Positions 42,260 to 50,782 of a stretch of DNA of 64,000 bases are shown one piece after another. Both the position numbers and the translations under genes were made by a program. Source of the stretch: Microbacterium sp. USTB-Y (GTDB taxonomy: Bacteria; Actinomycetota; Actinomycetes; Actinomycetales; Microbacteriaceae); NCBI RefSeq assembly GCF_023703415.1, contig NZ_JAGMTU010000009.1, forward strand, positions 1 to 64,000, read 5' to 3'. Every line of letters starts with the position of its first letter. Position 1 is the stretch's first letter. A model generated the notes under the pieces. It searched no databases. It was not told the DNA's origin and saw nothing but the letters and a program-made list of their open reading frames with translations.

Positions 42260-45200
42260 TCAGTGCTCGCGTGCGCTCGCCGAGCGCCGGCGCACGAGCA
42301 CCAGCGCCGCTCCGGCGATCAGCAGGAGCAGGGCCGCCGCCGCGAACGGGGTGGCGTCGCCACCCGTCTGCGGGAGGGTCCCGGTGCCGGATCCGGTACC
42401 GGTGCCGGATCCGGATCCGGTGCGGGCGACGGTGAACGTGCCGCTGCCCGTGTTGCCGGCGTCGTCCTTCACGGTCACCGTGTAGTCGCCGGGCTGTGCG
42501 CCCTTGTCGACCGTCATGGTGAACGTGAAGCCGCAGCCGGGGCCGACGGTCACGATGACCGACTGGCCGAGCGCAGAGCCCGACGCGTCGGTGATCGTCA
42601 CCGTGGCGGCGGTGCCGGCCGCGAATCCGGTACCGGTCACCTGGATCGTGTCACCCGGGCGGACGGAGGACGGCTGGACCTTCACGACCGGATCGATCGT
42701 GCAGGACTGCGTGCCCGCCGACACCGTGAGCGGCGCGGAGACCGCGGCGCCCGCGGCGTCGGTGCCGACCACCGTGTACGCGCCCGGGGCGGCGTTCTGC
42801 GGGACCGGCAGAACCGTGCCCGCGGGGATGCCGCCGTTCGCGTCGGTCGTGACCGTCACCGGCGCGCCCACCGGAGCCCCGGAGGGGTCCGTCAGCTGCA
42901 GGCTCACGGTGGTGTTCGGCTGCCAGCCGCCGCCCGTCACCGCGGTCTGCGTGCCCGGCGCGGCCGGTCCGCCGGCTGCGAGCGTCGGGTGGTAGACCGC
43001 GACCTCGGCCGTGTCGGCGTCCTCGGATGCCGCATCGGTCGCGACGACGGTGTACGCCCCCGCGGCGGCATCGGCCGGGACCGGCACGACGGTCGCTGCG
43101 GGGAGGGTGCCGTCATCCGCGATCGTCGCGGTGACCGGTGCGCCCACGGGGCCGCCCGACGGGTCGGTCAGCTGCAGGGCGACGGAGTGACCCGCCGTCC
43201 AGCCGCCGCCGGTGACCGTCGTGCGCCCGCCGGCCGGAACCGGACCGGTCGCATCGATGCCGGGGGCGACCGCCGCAGTGACCTCGACCGAAGCCGATGC
43301 CGTCGCGCCGTTCGCGTCCGTGCCCGTCGCCGTGTAAGCGCCGGGGACCGTCGCCGAGGGGACCGCGAGCGCGGCTCCCGCCGGCAGTGCGCCGTTCGCG
43401 TCCGCGGTGACCTGCACCGCGGATCCGATTGGAGCGCCGGCCGCGTCGGCGAGCTGCAGCGTGACCGCCGTGTTCGGCAGCCAGCCCGAACCGGTGATCG
43501 CCGACTCGCCACCCGCCGGGACCGGGCTCGTCGCCATGACCTCGGGGCGGTAGACGTCGACCGCGGCGGTCGCGATGTCGCCCGAGGCGGCGTCCGTGCC
43601 GACCACGCTGTACGCGCCGGCCGCCGCGTTCGCCGCGACCGGGATGGTGACTCCGGCCGGCAGGGTGCCGTCCGGCGTCGCGGTCGTGGACACCGGAGCG
43701 CCCACGGCCGCACCGGACGGATCCGTCAGCTGCAGCGACAGGCTCGCGCCGGCCGCCCAGCCGCCGCCGGTGACCGTCGTCGTCGTGCCGGCCGGGACCG
43801 GACCGGTCGCCGACAGGACCGGCGTGGTCGCCGCGATCACCGAGACCGGGGCCTCGGCGGTGCCGCCGCGCGGATCCGTGGCGACCACCGTGTAGTCGCC
43901 GGGTGCCGCGCCCGCCGGGATCAGCACCGAGGTGCCGGCCGGAAGAGCGCCGTCCGCGCCCGTGATCGCCGTGGCCGGTGCGCCCACGGGAGCCCCGGAG
44001 GGATCCGTCAGCTGCAGCGACACGGTGTCGACGGGCGCCCATCCGGTGCCGGTGATCGTCGTCGTTCCCCCGGCGGGAACCGGGGAGGTCGCCGAGATCG
44101 CCGGGACGTAGACCACGACGGGAGCGGAGGCCGTGCCGCCGTTCGCATCGGTGCCGACGGCGGTGAAGGCGGTGCCGGCGGCTGCGCCGGCGGGCGTGGT
44201 CAGCACGGTCCCCGCGGGGATCGTGCCGTCGGCGCCGGTGACGACCGAGACCGGAGCACCGACGGGGGCGCCGGTGGCGTCCTCGAGCTGCAGCGTCACC
44301 TCGGAGTTCGGCAGCCAGCCGTCGCTCGTGACGTCGGTCGTGCCGCCGGCCGGAACCGGGGAGGTCGCCGACAGCGCGGGTGCGTAGATCGAGACCGGGA
44401 TCTCGACCGTCGCGCCGTTGCCGTCCGTTCCGACGACCGTGGCGTCACCCGGGGCGGTGCCCGCGGGGATCGGCACGCAGGTGCCGGCGGGCAGGGCGCC
44501 CGCGGCGTCCGTGGTCGCCGTCACCGGTGCTCCCAGCGGGGCGCCCGCGGCGTCGGTGAGCTGCAGCGTCACCGTGGTGTTCGGCTGCCAGCCGGCACCG
44601 GACACCGGGTAGCAGCCGCCGGCCGGAGCGGCAGGGCCGCCCGTCAGCGACGGCGCGTACACCGTCACATCCGCCGACACCGTCGCGCCACCGTCGTCGC
44701 TTCCGGTCACGGTGAGCACGGCGCCCGCCGCGATCGTGGCCGGGATGGCGAGGGTGGTCCCCGTGGGGATCGCGCCGTTCCCGTCGGTGGTGACCGTGGT
44801 CGGTGCGCCCACCGGGGCGCCCGAGCCATCCGTCAGCTGCAGGGCGACCTGCGCGTTCGGCAGCCAGCCGGTGCTCGTGACCGTCGTCGTGCCACCGGCG
44901 GGCGCCGGGCTCGTGGCCTGGATCGCGGGCTGGTAGACGGTGAACGCGTCCGTGGCGGTGGCGCCGGAGGGATCCGTGCCGGTGACCGTGTACTCGCCGG
45001 CGGGGCTGCCCGCGGGGACGATCAGCACGGTTCCGGTCGGGACGGTGCCGACGGTGCCGGTCGTCGCGGTCGCCGGGGCTCCGACCGGAGCTCCGGACGG
45101 ATCGGTCAGCTGGAAGGTGATCGGCGTGTTCGGCGCCCAGCCTCCGCTGGTGACCGTGGTGAAGCCGCCCGACGGGACCGGGGAGGACGCCGTCAGCACG

Positions 45201-47908
45201 GGCGACGTCGCCGCGACCACGGTCACCGGGGCGGTGACGGTCGCGCCGTTCGCGTCCGTGCCCGTGACGGTGTCGTCACCCGGGGTGGTGCCCGCGGGCA
45301 CCGACAGGCAGGTGCCGGCCGGGATCGCGCCCGTGGCGTCCGTGGTCACCGAGAGCGGGGATCCGATCGCCGTGCCGGAGCCGTCGGCGAGCTGGAAGCC
45401 CACCGTGCTGTTCGGCGCCCAGCCGGTCGAGGTGAGCGTCGTGCACTGGCCGGCCTCCACGGGGGAGGACGCGGTCAGGGTCGGCGCGTACACCGCGGCG
45501 TCCGCCGTGGCCGTGTCACCCGATGCCGGATCGGTTCCGACGATCGTGTAGGCGCCGGGAGCCGCGTCGGCCGGGATCGGAACCGTGGTCCCGGACGGCA
45601 GGTCGCCGTTCGCGTCCGTGGTCGCGGTCACCGGGGTGCCGAGCGGCGCGCCGGACGGATCCGTGAGCTGCAGCGTGATCGGCGTGTTCGGGTTCCAGGA
45701 TCCGCCCGTCACCGTGCTCTCGCCACCGGCGGGAACCGGGGACTGCGCGCTCAGCGTCGGGGTGCCGGTCGAGCTGCCGACCGTGATCGGGGCGGTGCGC
45801 TCGGCGCCGGTCGGGTCGGTGCCCGTGACCGTGTAGGAGCCGGGTGCGGTGCCCGCCGGGATCGGCACGCAGGTGCCGGCCGGGATCGCGCCGTTCGTGT
45901 CGGCCGTCGCGGTGACGGGGGAGCCCACCGAGGCGCCCGAGGCGTCGGTCAGCTGGAACGTCACCGTGGTGCCGGGGATCCAGCCGGTCGAGGTCAGGGC
46001 CGAGCAGTCGCCCGGAGCGACCGGGGACTGTGCGGTGAGAGCCGGGTCGTACACCGTCACGGAGCCCGTGCCGGTGGTGCCGGACGGATCGGTGCCGACG
46101 ACGGTGTAGTCGCCCGGCGCGGTACCCGCCGGAACCGGGAGGCAGGTGCCGGCCGGGACGGCCCCGGTGGCGTCGGTCGTGACGGTGAGCGGGGAGCCCA
46201 CCGGGGCGCCCGAGGCGTCGGTCAGCTGGAACGCGACCGCGGTGTTCGGCGCCCAGCCCGTCGAGGTGAGCGTGGTGCACGCACCGGCCGGGGTGGGCGA
46301 CGACGCGGTCACGACCGGAGCCGCGGCCAGACCGCACGCGTCGACGCGGGCGCCGGCGTTGCCGATGCCCAGCCGCGCGGTGCCGCCGCCGACGCCGAAG
46401 CTCAGCGCCGACACCTCGACACCGGTGGTCTTGGTGCTGCCGTCCGGCGCCTGACACGTCGTGACGTTCTGATGGTTGAGCTGCACCGAGAAGAGGTTCC
46501 CGGCGATCGCCTGCAGGAACGGCTCCACCGCGGCCCGGATGGGCGCCGTCACCAGATCCGTCTTGATGGTGGTGAACGCCGCGAAGATCGGGCTCCCGCC
46601 GTCGGAGAGGATCAGGTTGATCGGCGACATCGCGAGCTGCACCGCGGAGATGACCGGCGCGAGCAGGACGCAGGCCGTGCCGGTGCACGGCTCGACGACC
46701 TGACCGGCGAGGTTGACGCCGAACGCGGCCGAGGTGGGCGGGAGCAGCGGCGGCGCCACGGTGGCGGCGACGTGCACGGTGATGCCCTTCATCGAGTTCA
46801 GCGCCGCATCCGAGGCGACCGAGAGCACGGTCTCGATGGCTTCGTGGATGTCGCCGGCGATGAACGGGTAGGTGTCGCTGTCGATGAGCTCGGTGTTCGG
46901 AGCCTGGTTGTTCAGGCCGACCGGACGGTTGGGGATGATCCCGTTCGGGTGGTTCGGGCTCGGGTCGTTGCTGCCGAGGCGGCCGAGGTCGATCGTGATC
47001 GTGCCCTTGCCGAGATCGATCTCCGCGTATCCGTCCTTGGTCTTGATCGGCGACAGCATGACCGCATCGAGCACGTCCTGCTTCACCGTGCTCGACACCG
47101 TGGTCGTCAGCGTGGTGCCGGGCACCAGGGATGCCAGCTGGGTCAGGTTCAGACCCTGGTTGATCGTGTCGACCGCGGAGGTCTCCAGCGTGCCAGCGGC
47201 GTCGCTGAGCCCGGCGGCCGCCTGCTCGATGATCGGCGAGTGGATCACGAGCTTCGCGGATCCGGCGCGGTACTGCCCGTAGCCGGTGACGCCGCCGTCG
47301 GGATCCTGGAGGACTCCGTCGATGGCCTTCACCCAGGCGCCGCCGAGCGCGAAGCTCAGGTCGGCCTTGTCGATGGCCGGCGCTGCGGCGGAGGCCCCCG
47401 GAATCGAGAGCAGGTTGATCTGCGCCTCGCCGAACTCGCTGTCGGTGCCGTCCAGCGTCAGACCGCCGTCGGCGCCGACGATGCCGGCGATGCCCTCGGC
47501 GTTGCGTCCGTCCGTCGCCGTCGAGCGGCTCTGCAGTGCGCCGAGCTGACCGAAGGAGATGAACTGGTCCAGCGGGATCTGGTACCCGGAGCCGAAGTCC
47601 ACGATCTCGGTGCCCCCGATGGCGCCGCTGAAAGCCTCGGTGTTGGGCCCGGGGCTCTGGGTCGAGCCGGCGTGGGACTGCGCGAGACCGAACAGATCGG
47701 TCCCCGCGAGGCTCATGTCGAGGATGCTGGCTTCCGCCTCGGCCTTGTCGTTCGGATATGTGTCGAGCCCGGCGGCGGAAGCCGCACTGGTCGCGAACAG
47801 GACGCCGACGACGCCGATCGCCGTTCCGGTCAGGACGAGACCCGATCCGCGGCGGCGCCGGCCCGGGGGCCTCCCCCGTCCGGTCTCCTCGTGGTTCGTC
47901 AGAAACAT
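42260..47908 (-). CDS. LPQTG-anchored choice-of-anchor G surface protein with 13 tandem Ig-like repeats
   Basis: 1882 residues. Signal peptide at 1-46 (RRRRGSGLVLTGTAIGVVGV). A choice-of-anchor G N-terminal domain to about 485 (DTYPNDKAEAEASILDMSLA, GYAEIDLGKGTITIDLGRLG). Then 13 repeats of about 90 residues, each with a 'SPVPAG..T..TSTGWxPNTxVxLQLTDxSGAPVG' plan, and a divergent 14th unit. The C-terminus is a Gly/Thr/Ser linker, LPQTG, a transmembrane helix and RRRSASAREH for sortase anchoring. GGAGGGGGTAG precedes the ATG. Probably an adhesin or stalk; the repeats keep it away from the wall. No sortase gene is in the window. Confidence 0.92.
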   Translation of the reverse strand: MFLTNHEETGRGRPPGRRRRGSGLVLTGTAIGVVGVLFATSAASAAGLDTYPNDKAEAEASILDMSLAGTDLFGLAQSHAGSTQSPGPNTEAFSGAIGGTEIVDFGSGYQIPLDQFISFGQLGALQSRSTATDGRNAEGIAGIVGADGGLTLDGTDSEFGEAQINLLSIPGASAAAPAIDKADLSFALGGAWVKAIDGVLQDPDGGVTGYGQYRAGSAKLVIHSPIIEQAAAGLSDAAGTLETSAVDTINQGLNLTQLASLVPGTTLTTTVSSTVKQDVLDAVMLSPIKTKDGYAEIDLGKGTITIDLGRLGSNDPSPNHPNGIIPNRPVGLNNQAPNTELIDSDTYPFIAGDIHEAIETVLSVASDAALNSMKGITVHVAATVAPPLLPPTSAAFGVNLAGQVVEPCTGTACVLLAPVISAVQLAMSPINLILSDGGSPIFAAFTTIKTDLVTAPIRAAVEPFLQAIAGNLFSVQLNHQNVTTCQAPDGSTKTTGVEVSALSFGVGGGTARLGIGNAGARVDACGLAAAPVVTASSPTPAGACTTLTSTGWAPNTAVAFQLTDASGAPVGSPLTVTTDATGAVPAGTCLPVPAGTAPGDYTVVGTDPSGTTGTGSVTVYDPALTAQSPVAPGDCSALTSTGWIPGTTVTFQLTDASGASVGSPVTATADTNGAIPAGTCVPIPAGTAPGSYTVTGTDPTGAERTAPITVGSSTGTPTLSAQSPVPAGGESTVTGGSWNPNTPITLQLTDPSGAPLGTPVTATTDANGDLPSGTTVPIPADAAPGAYTIVGTDPASGDTATADAAVYAPTLTASSPVEAGQCTTLTSTGWAPNSTVGFQLADGSGTAIGSPLSVTTDATGAIPAGTCLSVPAGTTPGDDTVTGTDANGATVTAPVTVVAATSPVLTASSPVPSGGFTTVTSGGWAPNTPITFQLTDPSGAPVGAPATATTGTVGTVPTGTVLIVPAGSPAGEYTVTGTDPSGATATDAFTVYQPAIQATSPAPAGGTTTVTSTGWLPNAQVALQLTDGSGAPVGAPTTVTTDGNGAIPTGTTLAIPATIAAGAVLTVTGSDDGGATVSADVTVYAPSLTGGPAAPAGGCYPVSGAGWQPNTTVTLQLTDAAGAPLGAPVTATTDAAGALPAGTCVPIPAGTAPGDATVVGTDGNGATVEIPVSIYAPALSATSPVPAGGTTDVTSDGWLPNSEVTLQLEDATGAPVGAPVSVVTGADGTIPAGTVLTTPAGAAAGTAFTAVGTDANGGTASAPVVVYVPAISATSPVPAGGTTTITGTGWAPVDTVSLQLTDPSGAPVGAPATAITGADGALPAGTSVLIPAGAAPGDYTVVATDPRGGTAEAPVSVIAATTPVLSATGPVPAGTTTTVTGGGWAAGASLSLQLTDPSGAAVGAPVSTTATPDGTLPAGVTIPVAANAAAGAYSVVGTDAASGDIATAAVDVYRPEVMATSPVPAGGESAITGSGWLPNTAVTLQLADAAGAPIGSAVQVTADANGALPAGAALAVPSATVPGAYTATGTDANGATASASVEVTAAVAPGIDATGPVPAGGRTTVTGGGWTAGHSVALQLTDPSGGPVGAPVTATIADDGTLPAATVVPVPADAAAGAYTVVATDAASEDADTAEVAVYHPTLAAGGPAAPGTQTAVTGGGWQPNTTVSLQLTDPSGAPVGAPVTVTTDANGGIPAGTVLPVPQNAAPGAYTVVGTDAAGAAVSAPLTVSAGTQSCTIDPVVKVQPSSVRPGDTIQVTGTGFAAGTAATVTITDASGSALGQSVIVTVGPGCGFTFTMTVDKGAQPGDYTVTVKDDAGNTGSGTFTVARTGSGSGTGTGSGTGTLPQTGGDATPFAAAALLLLIAGAALVLVRRRSASAREH

Positions 47909-48482
47909 GAACTACCCCCTCCGTGGAAGAACTCCGTTGGATACAAGGGGAAGTCGCTCAACGGCGCGGCCAATGCGTCGTTGCTCCCCCTTGAGAGACT
48001 TCCTAGCGGTATATCGGTGCGTTGTACAGCCCCTTCATAGGTTGATTTGTCGGACGGGGTGCTGAATTCTGTGAAGATTCCAGACGCCAGAGATCTGGAT
48101 CCAGATGGATAACGATCGGGTAACAAGCAACCGCTTGCCACCTGCGGCGGCCTGTGGTCGCTGTGTCGGCGACCAGTGGGGCGGTGTCGCGAGGGGCCCC
48201 AGGGCGCCGCGGAACGACGCGCCGATCGGAACATTCCGCCGACGGCATGTTTCCGTTTCGGCCGCTCGTCTGGCGCGTGAGGAGCCCGTGGGGTATGGGC
48301 CTTCCGCCCCTTCGCCGGGATAAGTAAAGGGTGTAAATTGCTGGCAACTCTCGGGGCTACCCCCTCCAGAGTTCCTCGCCGATCGGTTGGCCAATAGCGG
48401 ATCGGCAGCGACCCCTTCCCGTACCGACCTCGTTCCGAGGCGGCGGGGAAGGGGTCGCGGGCGTTCGGAGGAAGGATGCCTG
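47909..48482. promoter_or_regulatory. Long leader region of the surface-protein gene with two hairpins
   Basis: About 570 bp without a convincing gene. Two structures stand out. AACTCT (48346-48351) and AGAGTT (48368-48373) enclose a CGGGG/CCCC core, giving a compact hairpin. GCGACCCCTTCCC (48408-48420) pairs perfectly with GGGAAGGGGTCGC (48446-48458). The DNA around 48050-48130 is AT-rich and may hold the promoter of the surface gene, giving a long 5' UTR. No known riboswitch class was recognised. Confidence 0.5.
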
Positions 48483-48528
48483 TTGACACCGGATCCGCGC
48501 GGTCGTAATCTACAACCAAATGGTTGTA
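48483..48528 (+). promoter_or_regulatory. Promoter and operator of the ArsR/SRPBCC operon
   Basis: TTGACA (48483-48488), a 17-bp spacer and TAATCT (48506-48511) form a near-consensus promoter. The 18-bp perfect palindrome TACAACCAAATGGTTGTA (48511-48528) overlaps the transcription start and the ATG at 48520. ArsR-type binding there would block its own transcription. Confidence 0.82.
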
Positions 48529-48897
48529 CGAAATGAACTGAGCGATGAACAGATCGACCGTGTGTTCCAGGCCCTCGCGGCGAGCACGCGGCGCGACATC
48601 CTGCGCCGCACGATCGCCGAAGAGCAGTCCGTCTCCGAACTCGCCCGCGACTACGACATGTCGTTCGCGGCGGTGCAGAAGCACGTCGCCGTGCTCGAGG
48701 CGGCCGAGCTCATCGTCAAGCGCGCCGAAGGACGCGAGCGGCTCGTCCGCGCGAATCCCGAGATGATCGCCCGCGCTCGCGCCCTGCTCTCCCGCTATGA
48801 GGATCTCTGGCGCCACCGGATCGCCCGTCTCGACGACCTGCTCGCCGAGGACGACCCCGACGCGCGCCCCGCACCGCGCGGATCCACCATTCCCTGA
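48520..48897 (+). CDS. ArsR-family regulator of an SRPBCC gene
   Basis: 125 residues. QIDRVFQALAASTRRDILRR and SVSELARDYDMSFAAVQKHV are the ArsR dimer helix and recognition helix of the SdpR/SRPBCC-linked subgroup. RAEGRERLVRANPE is the wing. No Cys ligands, so not a metal sensor of the classical type. The mRNA appears leaderless. It precedes the AHSA1-type gene by 40 nt, a pairing conserved in many actinobacteria. Confidence 0.92.
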   Translation: MVVRNELSDEQIDRVFQALAASTRRDILRRTIAEEQSVSELARDYDMSFAAVQKHVAVLEAAELIVKRAEGRERLVRANPEMIARARALLSRYEDLWRHRIARLDDLLAEDDPDARPAPRGSTIP

Positions 48898-48937
48898 CCG
48901 AGACCGACAGCTTCGACCGACCCAGAAGGAGGGTGAC

Positions 48938-49915
48938 ATGCCTGTCACCGATGTGATCACCGACCCCGAGAACCTGACGATGACCGTCATCGCCGATCTC
49001 GCCGCCCCCGTCGAGCGCGTGTGGAAGGCCTACTCCGATCCGCGTCAGCTGGAGCGCTTCTGGGGCCCTCCCGGCTGGCCCGCGACGTTTACCGCGTTCG
49101 ACCTGACCGTCGGTGGCCGTGCCCGGTACACGATGAACGGCCCGCGCGGCGAGCAGTCGAGCGGATCCTGGGAGTTCCTCTCCATCGACGGCCCGCACGG
49201 CTTCGAGGTGCTCGACTCGTTCGTCGGCGACGACGGCGAACCGCTCGACGGCTTCCCGAGCATGCGCATGACCTTCGGCTTCGCGCCGTCGGCGGAGGGC
49301 ACGCGGATGACCAACGTGTCGTACTTCGACTCGGTCGAGGCACTCGAGCAGGTCGTGGCGATGGGCGCCGTCGAGGGCACCCGGATGGCGATGAGCCAGC
49401 TCGACGCCGTGCTGCAGGACCTGCGCGACTACGCCCAGGGCAAGGGCACCCGGCTCGAGGTGCTCGATGACACCCACGTGCGGATCACGCGCCTCGTCGA
49501 CGGGCCCCAGGAGCTCGTCTGGCGCGCGCACAACGACCCCGAGCTCATGAAGCAGTGGCTGCTCGGACCCGACGGCTGGGAGATGACGGAGTGCGTCGTC
49601 GCCGCCCGGGCGGGCGAGACCTACCGCAACTCCTGGGCCCCCGTCGGAGACGGCGCCGGTCAGGCCTTCGGGTTCGAGGGCGAGGCGCTGCTGGTCGACG
49701 CCCCGCGCCGGGCGGTCACCACGGAGCGCATGCAGGGCACCGAAGGGCCGGTCACGCTGAACGACCTCTCGCTCTACGAGGAGGACGGCGCGACGCTGAT
49801 CACCCTGCTCATCGAGTACCCGGATGCCGAGACCCGCGACATGATCCTCGCCACGGGCATGATCGACGGCATGGAGACGTCCTACGCCCGCCTGGAGGAC
49901 CTCGTTCTCGTCTGA
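48938..49915 (+). CDS. Tandem SRPBCC (AHSA1-like) domain protein
   Basis: 325 residues with two START/Bet v1-like domains. The first is at about 8-160 (MTVIADLAAPVERVWKAYSD, ERFWGPPGWPATF, SWEFLSIDGPHGFEV). The second is at about 170-320 (VRITRLVDGPQELVWRAHND, KQWLLGPDGWEMTECVV). Each forms a hydrophobic cavity for a ligand. AAGGAGGGTGAC precedes the ATG. It is co-transcribed with the ArsR gene, which may sense the same ligand. The ligand is unknown. Confidence 0.92.
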   Translation: MPVTDVITDPENLTMTVIADLAAPVERVWKAYSDPRQLERFWGPPGWPATFTAFDLTVGGRARYTMNGPRGEQSSGSWEFLSIDGPHGFEVLDSFVGDDGEPLDGFPSMRMTFGFAPSAEGTRMTNVSYFDSVEALEQVVAMGAVEGTRMAMSQLDAVLQDLRDYAQGKGTRLEVLDDTHVRITRLVDGPQELVWRAHNDPELMKQWLLGPDGWEMTECVVAARAGETYRNSWAPVGDGAGQAFGFEGEALLVDAPRRAVTTERMQGTEGPVTLNDLSLYEEDGATLITLLIEYPDAETRDMILATGMIDGMETSYARLEDLVLV

Positions 49916-49922
49916 TCCGCCC

Positions 49923-49957
49923 GACGGGCCCGGATCCCGGACGGATCCGGGCCCGTC
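49923..49957 (+). terminator. 15-bp perfect hairpin terminator
   Basis: GACGGGCCCGGATCC (49923-49937) pairs perfectly with GGATCCGGGCCCGTC (49943-49957), loop CGGAC, 7 nt after the SRPBCC stop. A second GGATCCGGGCCCGTCC follows about 30 bp later without its partner arm. Confidence 0.82.
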
Positions 49958-50042
49958 CGCGTACGGACGTGGGCTGTTCCGGCTCGGATCCGGGCCCGTC
50001 CCCGCTCGGCTGCCGTGCGTCGCGAGCGGATACGCTCGGGGG

Positions 50043-50597
50043 ATGTCCACGTTCGTGGTGAAGATCCTTCTCGTGCTCGCCGTCCTCATCCTCGTGGCGG
50101 CGGCGATCTCGCGGTTGCGCGGACGGCGCTCCGTGGGCCCGGTGCGGCAGCGGATGCCGAAGCTGGTGCTCTTCGTGGGGGTGCTCTTCGTGGCGCTGGG
50201 AGGACTCCTCGCCCTGGCTTCGTTCACCGCGGCGAACCCCGACGGCATGCTGTGGCCGATGCGCATCGCCTCGGCGCTGATCGTGCTCGCCGGCGTGTGC
50301 TTCCTCGTGATGTACCGCAACTTCTACGTCGAGCCCCGGGCCGATGAGATCGCGTTCCGCACCGTGTGGGGTCGCGAGGCGGTGATCGCGTACGCCGACA
50401 TCGTGGACTACTCCGTGCAGGCGTCCGGCGGGAGGCTGAAGCTCACCGTCCGAGCGGCGTCCGGCCCGAGGCTCCGGCTGAGCCCGAACCTGTATGACCT
50501 CTCTCCGCTGCTGCGCGCCAGCGAGTTCCGGCAGCACAACGGGCGATGGCCGGTGCGCGGCGAGCTGCACGGCGGACCCGGCACCCTGACGCGCTGA
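50043..50597 (+). CDS. PH-domain-like membrane protein
   Basis: 184 residues. Three transmembrane helices (about 3-22 FVVKILLVLAVLILVAAAIS; 40-62; 74-92 IASALIVLAGVCFLVMY). They are followed by NFYVEPRADEIAFRTVWGRE and AYADIVDYSVQASGGRLKLT, the pattern of bacterial PH-like domains. The C-terminus enters an 8-bp tandem repeat that also contains the stop codon. TACGCT with 6 nt to the ATG suggests a leaderless mRNA. Function unknown. Confidence 0.78.
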   Translation: MSTFVVKILLVLAVLILVAAAISRLRGRRSVGPVRQRMPKLVLFVGVLFVALGGLLALASFTAANPDGMLWPMRIASALIVLAGVCFLVMYRNFYVEPRADEIAFRTVWGREAVIAYADIVDYSVQASGGRLKLTVRAASGPRLRLSPNLYDLSPLLRASEFRQHNGRWPVRGELHGGPGTLTR

Positions 50598-50625
50598 CGC
50601 GCTGACGCGCTGACGCGCTGACGCG
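50586..50625. repeat. Five tandem copies of CTGACGCG spanning a stop codon
   Basis: CTGACGCG is repeated exactly five times (8-bp period). The TGA stop of the upstream gene (50595-50597) is inside the second copy. Because 8 is not a multiple of 3, a gain or loss of one copy before the stop would change the C-terminus. A GC-rich hairpin (CGCGCCTCGGGGCGC) follows at 50624-50660. Confidence 0.85.
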
Positions 50626-50782
50626 CGCCTCGGGGCGCAGGCCCCGACGCGCGCCTCGGGGCGCCGTCGCGAGAAACCACTTCTGTCCCGAGACATCACG
50701 TCAGCACGTGAGTCTCCTGCAGGATCTGGTTTGTCGCCGTGATGCCGCCGTCGGTGTCGGCGGGGCGTGATTGCATGACGGC

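Noticed and set aside
40232..48040. Open plus-strand frame of about 2600 codons
   Set aside because: It runs antisense to the lipoprotein and the giant surface protein. Its product is Arg/Gly/Asp-rich with no domains, as expected from the complementary frame of repeated high-GC codons.
48330..48470. Riboswitch (cyclic di-nucleotide type) upstream of the surface gene
   Set aside because: Hairpins are present but the conserved core sequences of known classes are not recognisable; reported only as an unexplained leader.
50664..50760. Sequence CACTTCTGTCCCGAGACATC and following bases looked like an insertion-sequence end
   Set aside because: No partner inverted repeat, target duplication or transposase remnant could be found nearby.
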